From positions 38,904,705-38,968,704 of the forward strand of contig CM034592.1 of assembly GCA_020091685.1 (NCBI GenBank): a stretch of 64,000 nt of DNA, given 5' to 3'. The position numbers and the translations under genes were made by a program. The notes below the pieces were generated by a model that was not told the origin of the DNA, did not search any database, and saw only the letters and a program-made list of their open reading frames with translations. Origin of the DNA: Lutjanus erythropterus. Lineage: Eukaryota; Chordata; Actinopteri; Lutjaniformes; Lutjanidae. Of the stretch, positions 12,205-23,939 are shown piece by piece; within the stretch, counting starts at the first letter, position 1, and the number at the start of each line of letters is the position of its first letter.

Positions 12205-13110
12205 CAACTCAACTGATGGAGGCAGCAGTAGACCAGCAACTCCTGTGTTCTGCAACGTAAAAATGACTGATTTTGTCAGTGGAGTCTTGTTGGTTTGGAG
12301 AGAAAAACTTTTTAATACTCCCACTGAGTACGGACCAAGATTTCAACGTTGATTTCTAGCTGAAAACTGGGTTTTCACTCACTGAAATCTACAACATCAA
12401 AATGTCACAAAACACAAATTTGTTAAATCATTTTGTGAAGGTGTTTCTTCAAAGTCATATTCCACTCGTAGGTGAAATGTGGTCTAGAAGACATGATTAT
12501 GATTTACATTTACATTGCATGTAAATGTGTATGTGCACGTAATATAAAGAGCAACAAAGAAGTCTGAGTGGACAGACAGATGTGGGTTAAATTCAGAACT
12601 ATCATCCAGGCAAATGGTGTTGGAGTTACAGAATGTGTGTGACTTTTTTTGTTTCTGTCTTTCAGCTGAGAAATCTGTGGGGGGTTTTTTTGTTTTTGTT
12701 TTTTTGTTTTTGTTTTGTTTTTTAGTTGGGTCCAAAGTGACCATTTGCACATTTTAGGGCATGAAAAATGTCACAGTTGCAAATCCCAGTGAAATATGGT
12801 CTGAATGTGAATGTTTAATCAACATTTTCAAATAGTCAGTGAAAAAAAAAAAATTTCTGAACCATTTATAAATGTCTTTTCTCTGGTGACAGTAGTTGTT
12901 TTTGAACAGCTTTTCAATGGAAAAATGCTCTTGGACGGTTTCCCATCAGGAAAGGCTGTCTGACAGCAAGGTCAAGTGGGGAAAATGATTGAAATATAAC
13001 GTACACTTGAACTGACAATTTCTTTAGATGGGCCTTTTCAGGTGGCTAAAATACTCTTTGCTCCTGACCCTGTATCGCTTATCTTCCTACACCTGGACTC
13101 CTGCTTCCGC
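12205..13110 (-). repeat. 'ggatagttcagg' repeat family, copy B, interrupted
   Basis: Two blocks align to copy D in the same order. The first, 12205-12310 ('ggaggcagcagtagaccagc', 'cttgttggtttggagaga'), matches D around 15050-15120. The second, 12940-13110 ('aggctgtctgacagcaagg', 'aggtggctaaaatac', 'cctgac'), matches D around 15150-15290. About 630 bp between them, with a T-rich G/T run at 12678-12722, is extra relative to D and is probably an insertion. Confidence 0.55.
12506..12528. repeat. Perfect short hairpin
   Basis: Arms acatttacat and atgtaaatgt (10 bp, no mismatch) are separated by the loop tgc. Confidence 0.8.
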
Positions 13111-13827
13111 AAAAATGGCACGTAGCGATCAAGGTAACATTTCAAATAGTCCTTGTTCCTTTAAGTGGAATAAGATGAACGGAGTTGTTCTCAATATAAA
13201 AAAAAAATGTAATTTTTTTATCTCAGTGGACAAGAGTAATACATTGCGACCAGTCTGTGTATCCAGGCTCAGGCTGTGTTGCCTCATGCATCCAGCCAGC
13301 TGCAGTGCTGCTTTTATCAATCCCAAAGTGATATCAGTGTCAGGGCTTTGGGCTTACGTTGGTGAAGAGAGTGCGACCGGGTTAAAAAGTTGAGAAAGAT
13401 GTCACAACAGGCGGCTGGATAGATCCCAACATAAGCCACAACAGCTTAGGACGGCTGTGCTACACTGTCTCCTGGCAGGGAAGTGTGCGCCACTGAGACA
13501 TACACCCTGGGAGGCAGTCAAGGATTGGACTACCCTGTCATTTGGTTGACAACTGACCCACGTCCCTCAAGTCCTCCGCAGTCACTGCGCTGACAATTTC
13601 ACGCCATGAGCTTCCTCTCCTACCTGGCTCACAGAATTCCAATGAGTTGACAAATACCAGGACTGACCTCTGGATGCTGTGGCATGTCAACATGATTCAT
13701 TGAACAGCTTCTCATGCAAACAAAACAACCCAGAATGTATGAACTCGTAGTACTGTACACTGGTATTATGTGAGCAAGAGTTTTGCAGCATGGTGTCCCT
13801 GACATTAAATACTTGGTGTCTTTATAA
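13111..13827. other. Non-coding stretch between family copies
   Basis: No gene is seen. The 121-codon frame at 13028-13393 overlaps the end of copy B and has no domain, so it is treated as incidental. Confidence 0.45.
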
Positions 13828-14050
13828 AAGGGATAGTTCAGGTTATTTTATTTGGGTTATTTTATATGAGGTACTTATGGATAGTCAGTGGATTACCTAC
13901 AGTAGGTGCTGGTCGGCAAGCAGAGAGGAGTACCAGCATGAAAGCTGTGCAATGAATTGCTGAGGGCAGGATCAGCAACAAAAGGTATTTTAGCCAAATT
14001 AAAAAAGTCCACCTAAAAAGTCAATGTCAGACTAGAAGAGGTCACTCAGG
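13828..14050 (+). repeat. 'ggatagttcagg' repeat family, copy C (partial)
   Basis: It starts aagggatagttcaggttatt, then 'tatatgaggtacttatggatagtcagtg', 'gattacctacagtaggtgctgg', 'tcaatgtcagac'. Only the first half of the family is present. Confidence 0.65.
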
Positions 14051-14133
14051 AGACTGCAGCTCTCTGACTGAGCTGACCTGAATGGAATATTTGGATGTCA
14101 CCAACATTTTGATTTACTTCTTTTGTAATTTAA

Positions 14134-14157
14134 TTACATGTAACTAGTTACATGTAA
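14134..14157. repeat. Perfect 24-bp palindrome
   Basis: The half-site ttacatgtaact is followed directly by its exact complement, with no loop. It contains two ACATGT cores. Confidence 0.85.
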
Positions 14158-14224
14158 ATACTCTGCAGCACTGCTAGTATCTGATCAGACATTTATGTGA
14201 AAGTTAGCACATGAATTATTCAGT

Positions 14225-14400
14225 TATGACCAAAACTTTATCACAGTGACCTTGACCTTTAACCACCAAAAACAAATTAGGTCATCCTTGTGTCCAACTA
14301 GTTCTTTGTGCCAACTTTGGAGAAATTCCCTCAAAGCATTCTTGAGATTTTGCGTGCACATGAATGGGATGACCAAGAAACATAATGCCTCCAGCCGTAA
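14225..14400 (+). repeat. Dispersed teleost repeat ('cacagtgaccttgacc')
   Basis: Phrases 'cacagtgaccttgaccttta', 'gagaaattccctcaaagc' and 'ataatgcctccagcc' match a repeat I recall as widespread in teleosts. Further partial copies lie in opposite orientation at 43185-43280 and 60135-60300. Confidence 0.65.
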
Positions 14401-14696
14401 AAATATACATTAATTTGAAAAGGGTTTTTCAAGGTTTTTCGAAAACTGTGAATCACAGGGGCCTTCAGCACGTAGCCATGACTGTGCACAAAATATATTA
14501 GGTTGATCAGTCAAGAGGTGTGCGAGATTAGCGGTGGATAAGCTCCAGGTCTGTTGGTCACGCACCCAGCACACACACATGCACACATGCGTCTGTCTGT
14601 GCCCGTCTGCTTGTGGCAGAAATAATTAAGTGTACACTACTTTCACAGCTTTACTTCATCATCAGATAGCTTTTTCAGTTTTTTAATATATATATT

Positions 14697-14880
14697 TTTA
14701 GGACTTTCTTTTATGCCTTTATTTAGATGGGACAGCTGAAATGAAGACAGGAAATGGGAATAGAGAGCGGGAGAAGACATGCAAAGGGCTGCAGGCGGGA
14801 GTCGAACCCACGCCTGCTGCAGAGGACCCACACATGGGGTGCACACTCCACCAGCTGACTTCCCCTGCCACCCAGACAGC
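14697..14880 (-). mobile_element. Degenerate tRNA-derived SINE
   Basis: Read on the minus strand it has a B box like ggttcgactcc (complement of 14798-14808), a weak A box (complement of about 14844-14861), then the same body vocabulary as the SINE at 3603-3806 ('cctctgcagcagg', 'ctttgcatgtcttctcccgc', 'cctgtcttcatttcagctg') and an 'aaaggcataaaagaaag' tail. It is more diverged, and target duplications are no longer clear. Confidence 0.8.
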
Positions 14881-14984
14881 ATTTTCTGATGTGAAACTGT
14901 TATTATATGAGCCAAATGATGCTCTCTCTCTTAAAATCAATCAAATTTCATGAGCAAAATCAGTCATTTAACCCTGTGGAAGAC

Positions 14985-15415
14985 GGGAGTTGCTGCTTCG
15001 ATCTGTTAGTTTCTTTGTGTTATTGTGACAAAATAACATTAACTACCTTTGGAGGCAGTGCTGGACCAGCAAGGTAAAATTGCTGATTTCGCCTACAGAG
15101 TTTTGTTGGTTTGGAGAGAGTGATGTTTGGCTTATATAAGGGCGCTTTCCTGTCAGAGACGGCTGCAGGGCTGCAAAGTAAAGTGGTGAAAATATAGAGC
15201 ATATACTTATACTGATATAGATCTTTTTTAAAGTGGCTAAAATATGCTTCTTTCCTGACCATCATAGAAGTACATTGCTTTGCTTCCGTGCTGCTACTCA
15301 TCTCTGCTTCTCCAAACTGGGAGACTGCTGACTGACATCTACTGTAGGTAATGTGCTGTCTATCCATAAGTACCTCATACAATGCCACTTCAAATAATGC
15401 AAACTACAGCTTTAA
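14985..15415 (-). repeat. 'ggatagttcagg' repeat family, copy D
   Basis: The complement reads from 'aagctgtagtttgcattatt' through 'tgtatgaggtacttatgg', 'gtaggtgctg'-like wording, 'ggtcaggaaagaagcatatt', 'aagcgcccttatataagcc' to 'ccaaaggtagttaatg'. It is the most complete copy and the reference for copies A, B, C and the fragment at 19136. Confidence 0.7.
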
Positions 15416-16959
15416 TGTTGCCAAGTAAAATGGTTTTGCAGCCTTTGTTTCTGAGAATTGCTTCCTGTTTGTCTTTCTTTGAAAGCTCCGTACAGTAAGA
15501 CCAAAACCAGACTCTCTCAAACATCAGTCTTTTGCCGTAAGTCAGCACATTCCTCTTATAAACAACAAACGGGTGTTCTATGTTTTATAAAGAGCTCGGG
15601 TGAAGGAGAGAAAAATACAAAAGCTCTGAAGGGCGTGAGTAAATAAAGTGTAGTCGAAAGATAAGTACAGGGACAGATATGAGACTCCTACATAGAGTTC
15701 TGCCAAGGTAAGTCAAAAACAAACTCTTTCCTTTCTCGAGGCGAATCTGCCTTTTTTTTTTCCCCCTTTATTCTTTCCACTGTGTCATGATGGCAAAGCT
15801 CTGATAGTCTGTGGAAATCACCTCCACGGTTTCAGTCGGCATTTGCTTTCATGCGCCGTGCCTCACAAGAAGCAGACAAGAAAGCTGAATAATCAGTTTT
15901 GCTAATTGTGCAATCATCGTGCCACAACATCCTTCTACTTTGCTGTGCCTGTTAATTGTGTATACAGTGAGGGAAGGTATATGTTCCCATATGAACCGTT
16001 GTGCTTTAACTTTCGTAGGGAAAAAATAGCATCATATTGACATTACACGCTCTATGTTTCCTCTGTCAGCCCCAACAGGGCTTAATTGGCCATACTTCAG
16101 AGGGACAATGATCCTAAGCCAAAGTTGCCTTAGAAGATTATAAGTTGTGTGCTTGCAATCCAGCAGACGTAATTGGGTGCTTAAAAAGTTAATAACTTCT
16201 GAATAAAAGTGCTCGTCAGCTTTTTAGCACATCACATGTAATCTGTGACCAGGGCTCCAGAAGCTTGCATGCTAATGACAACTATAGGGATTTAATTAAA
16301 CGATTTTCCTTCCCCTTCCAGTATATTTGACTTCACGTTTCAAATGCATTCCAACTTAATTTCTCAGACGGTACGATTTGAATAATGCCTGCGCATAAAC
16401 CACTTTGAATTTAATTAAGATGCCTGTTTGTCTTCCCAAATCAAGAGATGCCCCGGTCTTAGTTCAAAATGTGTTTTGCGAGCCAGAAAGAGCAAACAAA
16501 AAGGAGCCCGGCTTTTGTGGATTACAAAGTTTGCCGCTAAAAAGGTGCGCATGTGGATACACAACATAAAATATAAATCCTTCACCTTTGGCATTACATT
16601 TTCTTCCTCAGCAATAAATACATAATTGCATATTTTAGTACTTGGGACAAGGGAAATCCAATGTTACTGAGTGTATTATGATGCCAGGAGAGTAGAGCGC
16701 ATTCTGATGACAGACCGCCCTTAGGTTAACTTTCAGTGGAGAATAATTGAGTAATGAAAACCCAAATCTGATTTCTCAAAAATGAAAAATGGATTTTTCT
16801 ACTGTGCGTACAGTGTTGTGGGAGCCGTAAGCATATCAAGTCAATTCAAGGCCATCCAAATTTATTTATAAGGTGCTTTTAACACACAGGGTCATTGTAA
16901 AATTCTTTACGGACCCACAAAGCAACAAAGAGGATGAATATAAACATAAAACAGACAAA
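15416..16959. other. Unique block, homeodomain-core rich; possible regulatory DNA
   Basis: No gene or recognised repeat, apart from weak dispersed-repeat wording at 16840-16960. Six TAATTR cores occur at about 15903, 15953, 16083, 16170, 16293 and 16413. Lack of repeat wording over a kilobase in a repeat-dense window is suggestive of a conserved non-coding block, but conservation cannot be judged here. Confidence 0.35.
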
Positions 16960-17780
16960 GAAGAAAAACCCTCAGAATATTTTAGAACTCTGTGTCCATG
17001 TGAACACTCACTGAGATAAAGACCTTTTATTAAAGGTTCCACTTGGAGCTCTTTCAGAGAGACCTACCTTGAACCAACATAGAGGATAATACCTAGAACA
17101 TCTGTGAAAAGGTCCATGCAGAACCCCCTATGAGAGGTTCTAAAAGAAAACCCTTTTCTACCACAAGCCCTTTTATTTCCAATGATTTTCTAGAATCCAA
17201 CCAGGCCATTCTACAGAGAACCCTTTAACATCCCAAAGGTTTTATCAAGAACCCACCCAGGGGGTTCTAACGAGAAACCTTTTATATTCCAAGGGTTTTA
17301 TTGAGAATCCACCCAGCGGGTTTTACTGAGAACCTTTTAATATTTCAAGGGTGTAATCAAGAACCCAACCAAGGGGGTTTGGAGAAAAAAAAACCATTTA
17401 TATTCCACTGGTTTCATCTAGAACCCACCCTGAAGGTTCTGCAGAAATTCTTTTTATATTCAACAGTTTTATCTAGAACCCAACAAAGTAGTTAGGCTGA
17501 GAACCTTTTAATCTTTTAAGGATTTTATTTAGAGCATTGTTATCATCCAAGGGTTTTGCCTAGAACCCATAGGTGGAGTTATATTACGGTACAAAGAACT
17601 CTTGACAAAAGAGTTTCAACAGTCCTTTCTTTCTAAAGGGGTTCTTGTGGATGAAAGAGGTTCTTAATGGAATCCTTAGTCTTACAAGGTACCCTTGATG
17701 AACTGTCTCTTCATATAATGGTTCTTCATAAGCAAATGGGGATGGGTAGAACCTCAGATCTCCATGAGGAACCCTTTTGG
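16960..17780. repeat. GAACCC/GGTTCT minisatellite array, 56-bp unit
   Basis: Units of the form 'AAGAACCCACCCAGGGGG' + 'TTCTAACGAGAAACC' + 'TTTTATATTCCAAGGGTTTTAT' repeat. The AGAACCC anchor falls at 17247, 17303, 17359, 17419 and 17474, giving a period of 55-60 bp, mostly 56. Units flanking the core (16960-17230, 17520-17780) are degenerate. Half-units are complementary to each other, so the array can form short hairpins. Related clusters are at 1100-1260, 1740-1870 and 53680-53900. Confidence 0.8.
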
Positions 17781-19135
17781 AACGCTTATATTCACAGAGT
17801 GATGCTGGGAGAATCGAGATAAACCACAGAACAGGAAGCTTCAGGACAACAGTGACTCACACTGTGGGGATAAAGGTAAAACAGTAAGCTGTGCTAAATC
17901 AAGGGTGCTGCATATGAACCCACTTTCTGCTCATTGTCCGTGGAAGCGTCCTCCCCAGAAGGCCTGTTAACACACACTTGATAGGCCTCCTCGTTACCTC
18001 CACGACAAAGCCACGAACCGACAAACACAAAAAACCAGAACAAAGCCACTCCTGAACGGGCCAACGCTTTGTTCTGTACACATCGGCCAGATAAACAGTA
18101 ATAATCACTGTAATGATGTCTGTTCAAGGGCGCTGGGGAGCTAGGGAGGTGGATAAGGGGCACATGTAGCGGAGGGGGGCGTGCAGGGAGGAGACGTGTG
18201 TTGTTAATCTGAGAGGCTTGTGTGGAGTTTAGACGGATAGGGAGGGGTGCCACGGCTGCTCACACTGAGATAAGGCAGCCTCCCCGCCACTGGTTACCAC
18301 AGCCGCAGCCCCTTCCCAACAAGACTGGCCTAGTTGCTCCCTTCCTAGGCCAGGGATTTTGCCTGCGTGCGATAAGATGCTCCTGAGCATTGCAAAATAG
18401 CACAGGTATTAGCCTGCCCTCGTCTTCACAAAGGAATGCCACGGAATAGCGTGAGGGGACGAGGAGGATGAACCTAGACAGAAGCCAGCCACTATTCTGG
18501 GCGAACAGATAAGTGGTGCTCTGACAAGGGGTTCAGAGAATGGGAAGGACGGCCAGTGGCACCCCTGCTGGGCCAGATGAAGACAAGCTCACCATGTGGT
18601 CCCATCATCCACTGCACATTCTCTACCCAGAATGCACTAGATCACTGTTATGTGTTTATCTGGTGGCTTATGAATAGATATATAGAATAATCATGGTATT
18701 ATTCCTCAATTAGGTCCGTCCTTTGTTAAAGCATACATTAAGCAGATGCACGCCGCTTGTCTGATGTTTTCCCAACGCTCGCTACACTTTGCCACTGCAT
18801 AATTAGCAATTTAAGGTGAAGAGATTGCTTGCATATTCTAACATGGCATTATTACATACACAGTGTTCAGTGTTTTGAACATCCGTGTTATTTAATGCTG
18901 CTGATGTGAGAGAAAGGATAAAAGCTCGGTAGGAGTCCAGAGTAGAGAAGCTGTGGGAGAGATAAAAATGGTCTGATTTGTGCATTTGATTTTTGATTGT
19001 ATGATTGCTCACACCCACAGGTGCATTCATACCATAATCACCATGCTGTATGATACCATAAATATCGATAAAATGCTCTTTTCTGTAAAATTTTGCCAAA
19101 TAAAACATCATGTTTCCTTATCTTGCTTACTTTAA
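17781..19135. other. Unique block, GC-richer around 17900-18600
   Basis: No gene is recognised. 17900-18600 is more GC-rich than its surroundings and has several AGATAA/GATAAG cores (18089, 18153, 18271, 18370, 18509). The 119-codon frame on the minus strand (17894-18253) shows no domain. Could be regulatory DNA; this is inference. Confidence 0.35.
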
Positions 19136-19170
19136 ATGTGGTTGTATGAGGTATTTATCCATAGTTAGTA
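19136..19170 (+). repeat. Fragment of the 'ggatagttcagg' repeat family
   Basis: 'tgtggttgtatgaggtattt' followed by 'atccatagttagt' matches the start of copies A, C and D. Only about 35 bp remain. Confidence 0.45.
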
Positions 19171-21504
19171 TAACTAACTACGTTACGCAAGGACCAGGGC
19201 CGTGTATTACGAAGCAGCGTTTGGGATTACCATGGTAACTTAGGTCTCTTGTAACGCCAAACCTGCACCAGGGTAGATTCGAGTTGATCGAGATAAGACA
19301 TCAACGCAGATAAGAGCACTGTTGTTTGGTGTTAATTATGGTTTATATTTATTTTTTCTTTGCTCCCAAAGTCAGTTTTATTTCTGCGCTCTGCTCGACT
19401 GGTACGATGATGGGGCGCACTCAGAAATATATCATTATACGTTTACTTGCTCATCTGTCTGCAGATCAGACGCAAGACAAATAAGTAAACATATTGAATG
19501 ATATGTTCAGTTTGACACCACCCGGGGGTGGAACTGAAATAATAAGGCTAAACACACCAGGCTCACACCCCATAAAACTACATCTAAGTAACGCATTTAT
19601 TCAATAAATTTAGTCAGATCATGTGCTCTAACGCTGGAGCTGTGATATAAGCCTACTAATTTATGCCTTGAAGTGCTTTGAACTGCCTTTTATATATTTT
19701 AGTGCGTTGTTCTCTACGATCATTTTCACTTAAAGTGTCTTTGAGTACCCTGAAAAGCACTCTATGGAATAAATGTATTATTCTTTACACAGTTTTTTTT
19801 TAATGTCCTTCCTTCACTGCTATAGTGGTAAACAATTAAGCTAAGCAAGAATCAACCTCTTGCATGTGCACGGGGGAAAAAAATCCAAAGAAGAGGAGGA
19901 GGAGGAGAATATGGACCCGTATGGTCATCATCAGGGAAAAGAGGCCAACTTGGATGCCAAGTTTGCAAACAGAGCTTAAGGTTATTTGTAGTATGCTAAC
20001 TATGCTAAAATAGCATCTAAATTGTGCTTTTGGAGCCTCTGATATGATCTTTTGTCCACCAACACCTACTACATCCCAGTTGGTTGGTTAGTAGACATAG
20101 ATCGTAGCAGCTGTGGGTACTTGGCTAAAGCTACCACAGAGAGAATGAATGGCAATGTCAGCTCCTCCACTAAAATGTCTAACATATTGCAACATTGATT
20201 ATATATGTTATATTAATCAGTATTCCTTGACACGTGGATATTTCACAGTAACTTCCAGTAACTTCTGAATGAGAAGAAATGAACAGATGTCCTAATCTAC
20301 TCTACAGTGAGTCCAGGCAGAGTTTAATTACAATGTGCACAGTAGCACAAGTGAACCTGCCTGATTGAAGTAAACAGTGTGTGATTGTCTGCACATTACG
20401 TCTTCCCCTCCAGAATGTAACTTTGTGTTTAATTAAGGACCGTGGAGCTCCTGTTCGGAAGATCCGCTTCACACAAGACAGCATCGCCATCTGCTAAGTA
20501 AGACGCGACAAAACCGGCGGACGCTTTTAAGACAGGGGAGAGTGTTTTCCTTTAAGAATGCACTCTCAGGGTGACCACTCTAAACGCCCCTGTCAGCCCT
20601 GACACGCGGGGAGGAACAACTCACTGCGCCCCCAAAAGAGAGAAATAAAAAAAAAAAAAAACAGCTGCTGGTGAGGAGGCAAAGTGAATCACCATTAATG
20701 TCAGGTGCCTGCAATTATTCCACTCAATTTATAAGCTGTAGACACTAAAATTCAATACCCTTGCCGCTCCCCTAAGAAATATATATTTTCTTCTTGATAT
20801 CAACAAATACCACCTGCCACGAAAATGCTGCTTGAGGGTGAAACTTCAAAAAAAAAAAAAACACTGTCAAGTTGCTGCAAACGTGGACCACTGTTTTTTT
20901 GTTTTGTTTTTGTTTTTTTTGTTTTTTGTGGTGAGCACAACCTCCAAAATAGACACTGTGTTTCTCATCACATCTTCGGCTCCGCCGGCCCGCAGTACAT
21001 TTCCACTTATCTGGCTCCTCTTATCTGAACTCTCCAAAATAAAGGCTTCTTTACTCGAGTCGAGTGTTGTGTTTGGGCATTTTCATAACCACCAACTGTT
21101 TTGGGGGAGGAGGGGGGCAGAGGAGCAAGTAGGAGAGGTTGTTTGTAACAGTGTGCATTTATCAGCTCCTCGTTTGAACGCCATTCAGGTTGTGTTTTTT
21201 TTTTAAAGATTTATACGAAGGATAGTGCAGTCAATTAAAATCATTGTACTGATACAGACGGCCTACAGCAAACTAGCAAATAAACAAAACGCCTTGCAGG
21301 AAAATACGCCGTCTGATTAATTAAGAGCCAGACGATAATGATGATACTGCCGCACACGCACCCACAAACACGCACGCACAAACACGCACGCACGGCCTTG
21401 TTGACATAATATATTAATGTGAAAATAAAACGAAGGGTGTGATTCACATGTTTTGGAGCTTGTTTATTTTTGTGTAACTTCTGTCTGGTTTTCAGAACTA
21501 CAGC
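19171..21504. other. Unique-looking stretch, nothing recognised
   Basis: No gene or element is named. There are T/G runs at 20893-20932 and an A run at 20647-20661. Open frames of up to 124 codons at 20825-21206 are low complexity, driven by the T-rich run. Confidence 0.45.
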
Positions 21505-22605
21505 GTTCGTTGACGGATTATTTTGTTCGTCTCTGTTGTCGTTTTCTGTCACCCTGTTGTCTTTTTGTGGTCACTTTGCGTCTCTTGGTTGTAGTCTGTG
21601 TGTCTGAAGTCTGTGTGTCTCTTTGTAGACACGTCGCGTCTCTGTGTCTTCGTTTTCTTTGTCATAAGGACATTTTATTTCTCGTCGTTGTCGTTTTGTG
21701 TCACTTTCTCAGGTTTTGTGTGTCTTTGAAGTCGCCTGTGTTTCTTTGTGATGGTTTTTGTTTTTTTGTCTGTCTTGGTCCTCATTTTCTGTCACTCTGT
21801 TGTGCGTTTGTGTCTTTTTGTCATCATTTTGTGTCTCTTTGTGATCATTTTCGCATTTCTTTGTAGACAGGTCTGTCATTTTTATTTCTCTGTCATTTTG
21901 TGTCACTTTGCGTCTGTTTATGACTGTTTTCCATCTCTTTGTAGCAGCTTTGTGTGTCTTTTGAAGTCCCTTGTGTCTCTTTGTAATCGTTTTGCAGGTC
22001 TGTGTAGTCTTTTTGTGACTCTGTGTGGTCATTTTTGGTCTTTGTGGTGATTTGGTTTCTCTCTGTTGCTGTTCTGTGTCACTTTGTTGACACTGTTTTT
22101 TTGTGGTTGTTTTGTGTTTGTTTGTTTTGCATTTTAGTATTTCTCAAGTGTCTTTTTGTTGTCTTTTTGTGTCTCTGCATGGTTGTTTTGTTTGTCCTCA
22201 CGGCCATTTTGTTTCTCTCTGTTCATGTTTGGTGTTGCTTTGATGCCATTTGTGTCTTTTGTGGTCATGTTGTGTCTCTTTGTAGTATTGTGTGCATCTT
22301 TGAAGTTGTTTTTGTCTCTGGGATCATATTTTGCATTTCTTTGTAGTCTTTTTGTGTCTCCTTGTAGTTGTTTTGCTTCTCTCTGTTTTTGTTTTATGTC
22401 ACTTTATTGTCACTTTGCATTCTTGTGGTCATTTTGCATCTCTTTGTGGTTTGTTTTGTATTTCTCTGTCTCTTTGTAGTCTTTTTGTGTCTCTGTGTGG
22501 TCGTTTGCTTTGTCTTTGCAGTCATTTTGTTTCTCTCTGTTCACGTTTGGTGTCACCTTGATGCCACTTTGTGTCTCTTTGTGGTTGTTTTGTGCATCTC
22601 TGCTG
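21505..22605. repeat. T/G-rich minisatellite with 318-bp higher-order repeat
   Basis: About 1.1 kb made of variants of 'ttttgtgtctctttgtggtc'. The plus strand is strongly A-poor. A higher-order period is visible: 'gtctctgcatgg' at 22171 recurs as 'gtctctgtgtgg' at 22489, and 'gtttctctctgttca' at 22211 recurs at 22529, both 318 bp apart. Several frames stay open for 76-137 codons on both strands because the units rarely create stops. Those frames encode low-complexity F/V/L/C/S protein (plus) or K/T/Q/H/N-rich protein (minus) and are not genes. Confidence 0.88.
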
Positions 22606-23939
22606 CCTGATCCCTTGGGGAGCAGTACCCTGTGTGCTCATTCAGTAATCCATCCATGGCTGTGTTGATGACTCTTTTGAACAATCAGTGACACAATTTT
22701 AGTTTCCTTTATCTGAAGTCAAAATCCATAATCAAGAAACAAACACAACCACAGACACAAATGTTCAAAATGACAGCTGACAGCACAAACAAGGTGGTTC
22801 TGAGAAGATTTGAGTAAACTCCAGCAGCACGGTACCTGACTTAGGCCATTCAGTATAATGTATCATGCACCTACTGAATATTTTATCTCACTGAGCCAGG
22901 AGCTTTCAAAATGTGTAACTGGCACAGCCTTTCTCAGTGTGGTGATCAGATGTAATGCAGCAGACTCTGAATGCCTCAAGCACCTGTTTTTTAATCCTCA
23001 CAGTTTTAGCAGTATGAAGCTTTATTTTATTGGAATGTCATGGCAGTGTGTGAATTCAAATTGCTGTCATACAATATTAATTGCAGTGTATTCCCAGCAA
23101 AATTGAAAATTTCTAGGACTATGAAAGATGTGAGGTCATAAACAGAAATTAATTCTGTCCTGGGTTTTTTAGCAGGTTGTCCATAAAAATCTGTAATTAT
23201 TTCTCCCGGCTCCCTAGTTTCTTATACACGACAGGTTCAAGATAAAATTATGCATAAATCTCTGTGATTAAAAAAAAACAACAACAATATGTCAAGAGCC
23301 TGTTGAGCCCTATCACTGAAAAAGATCGAGATCTTTTTATCATCATTGAAGCACATTTAACTGATGTATGTCGCATCTCTGGTTGATCACCTGCCTTCAT
23401 ATCCTCTAAGGAGAATACAGCAATATTAAACTATTTGGCTTGAAAGCAGAAACGGGGTTATCATTACCAACATCTATGCATACATGCAAACATACGTTCT
23501 ACATGGAGACACTGGTATTGCACAACCACACTGCTGTTTAAGCAGAGCGTACAGAATATTAACTCTATTTCCAAATAAGAACGTCAATATAATTCTTTTC
23601 TGCACAACTACCTTCAGAAATACCTGCACATGACAGCCACAGTATGGTCATGTTTCGAAAAAGATTCAGGTTATAGCATATAAATATAAATTACGGTTAT
23701 CGTATGATTAAAATTAGGCAAAGAAGAACAGTTTAAGTTAAGGTTAAGACAAAATGTTATGTTTTTTGCAGAGGAATCTCCCATCTTCTATATGAAAATT
23801 TGTTGGTTTTGCTACAGATTCAACCACCATACTGGTCGGAGCATTATTTAAAAAAAAAAACAAAGGAAAGGTAAAATTTTACCTATGCTGCACAGCACCA
23901 CTGGCATGTATACTTGTATCGTGCTGTGCGTAAGCGGGC
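22606..23939. other. Unique-looking stretch, nothing recognised
   Basis: No gene, RNA or element is named. Moderately AT-rich, short incidental frames only. Confidence 0.5.

Noticed and set aside
17894-18253. 119-codon minus-strand frame as an exon
   Set aside because: No splice sites in phase and no protein resemblance; GC-rich block explains the open frame.
21453-22610. Overlapping frames of 76-137 codons on both strands
   Set aside because: They exist because the minisatellite units rarely contain stops; the products are low complexity and several frames are open at once.
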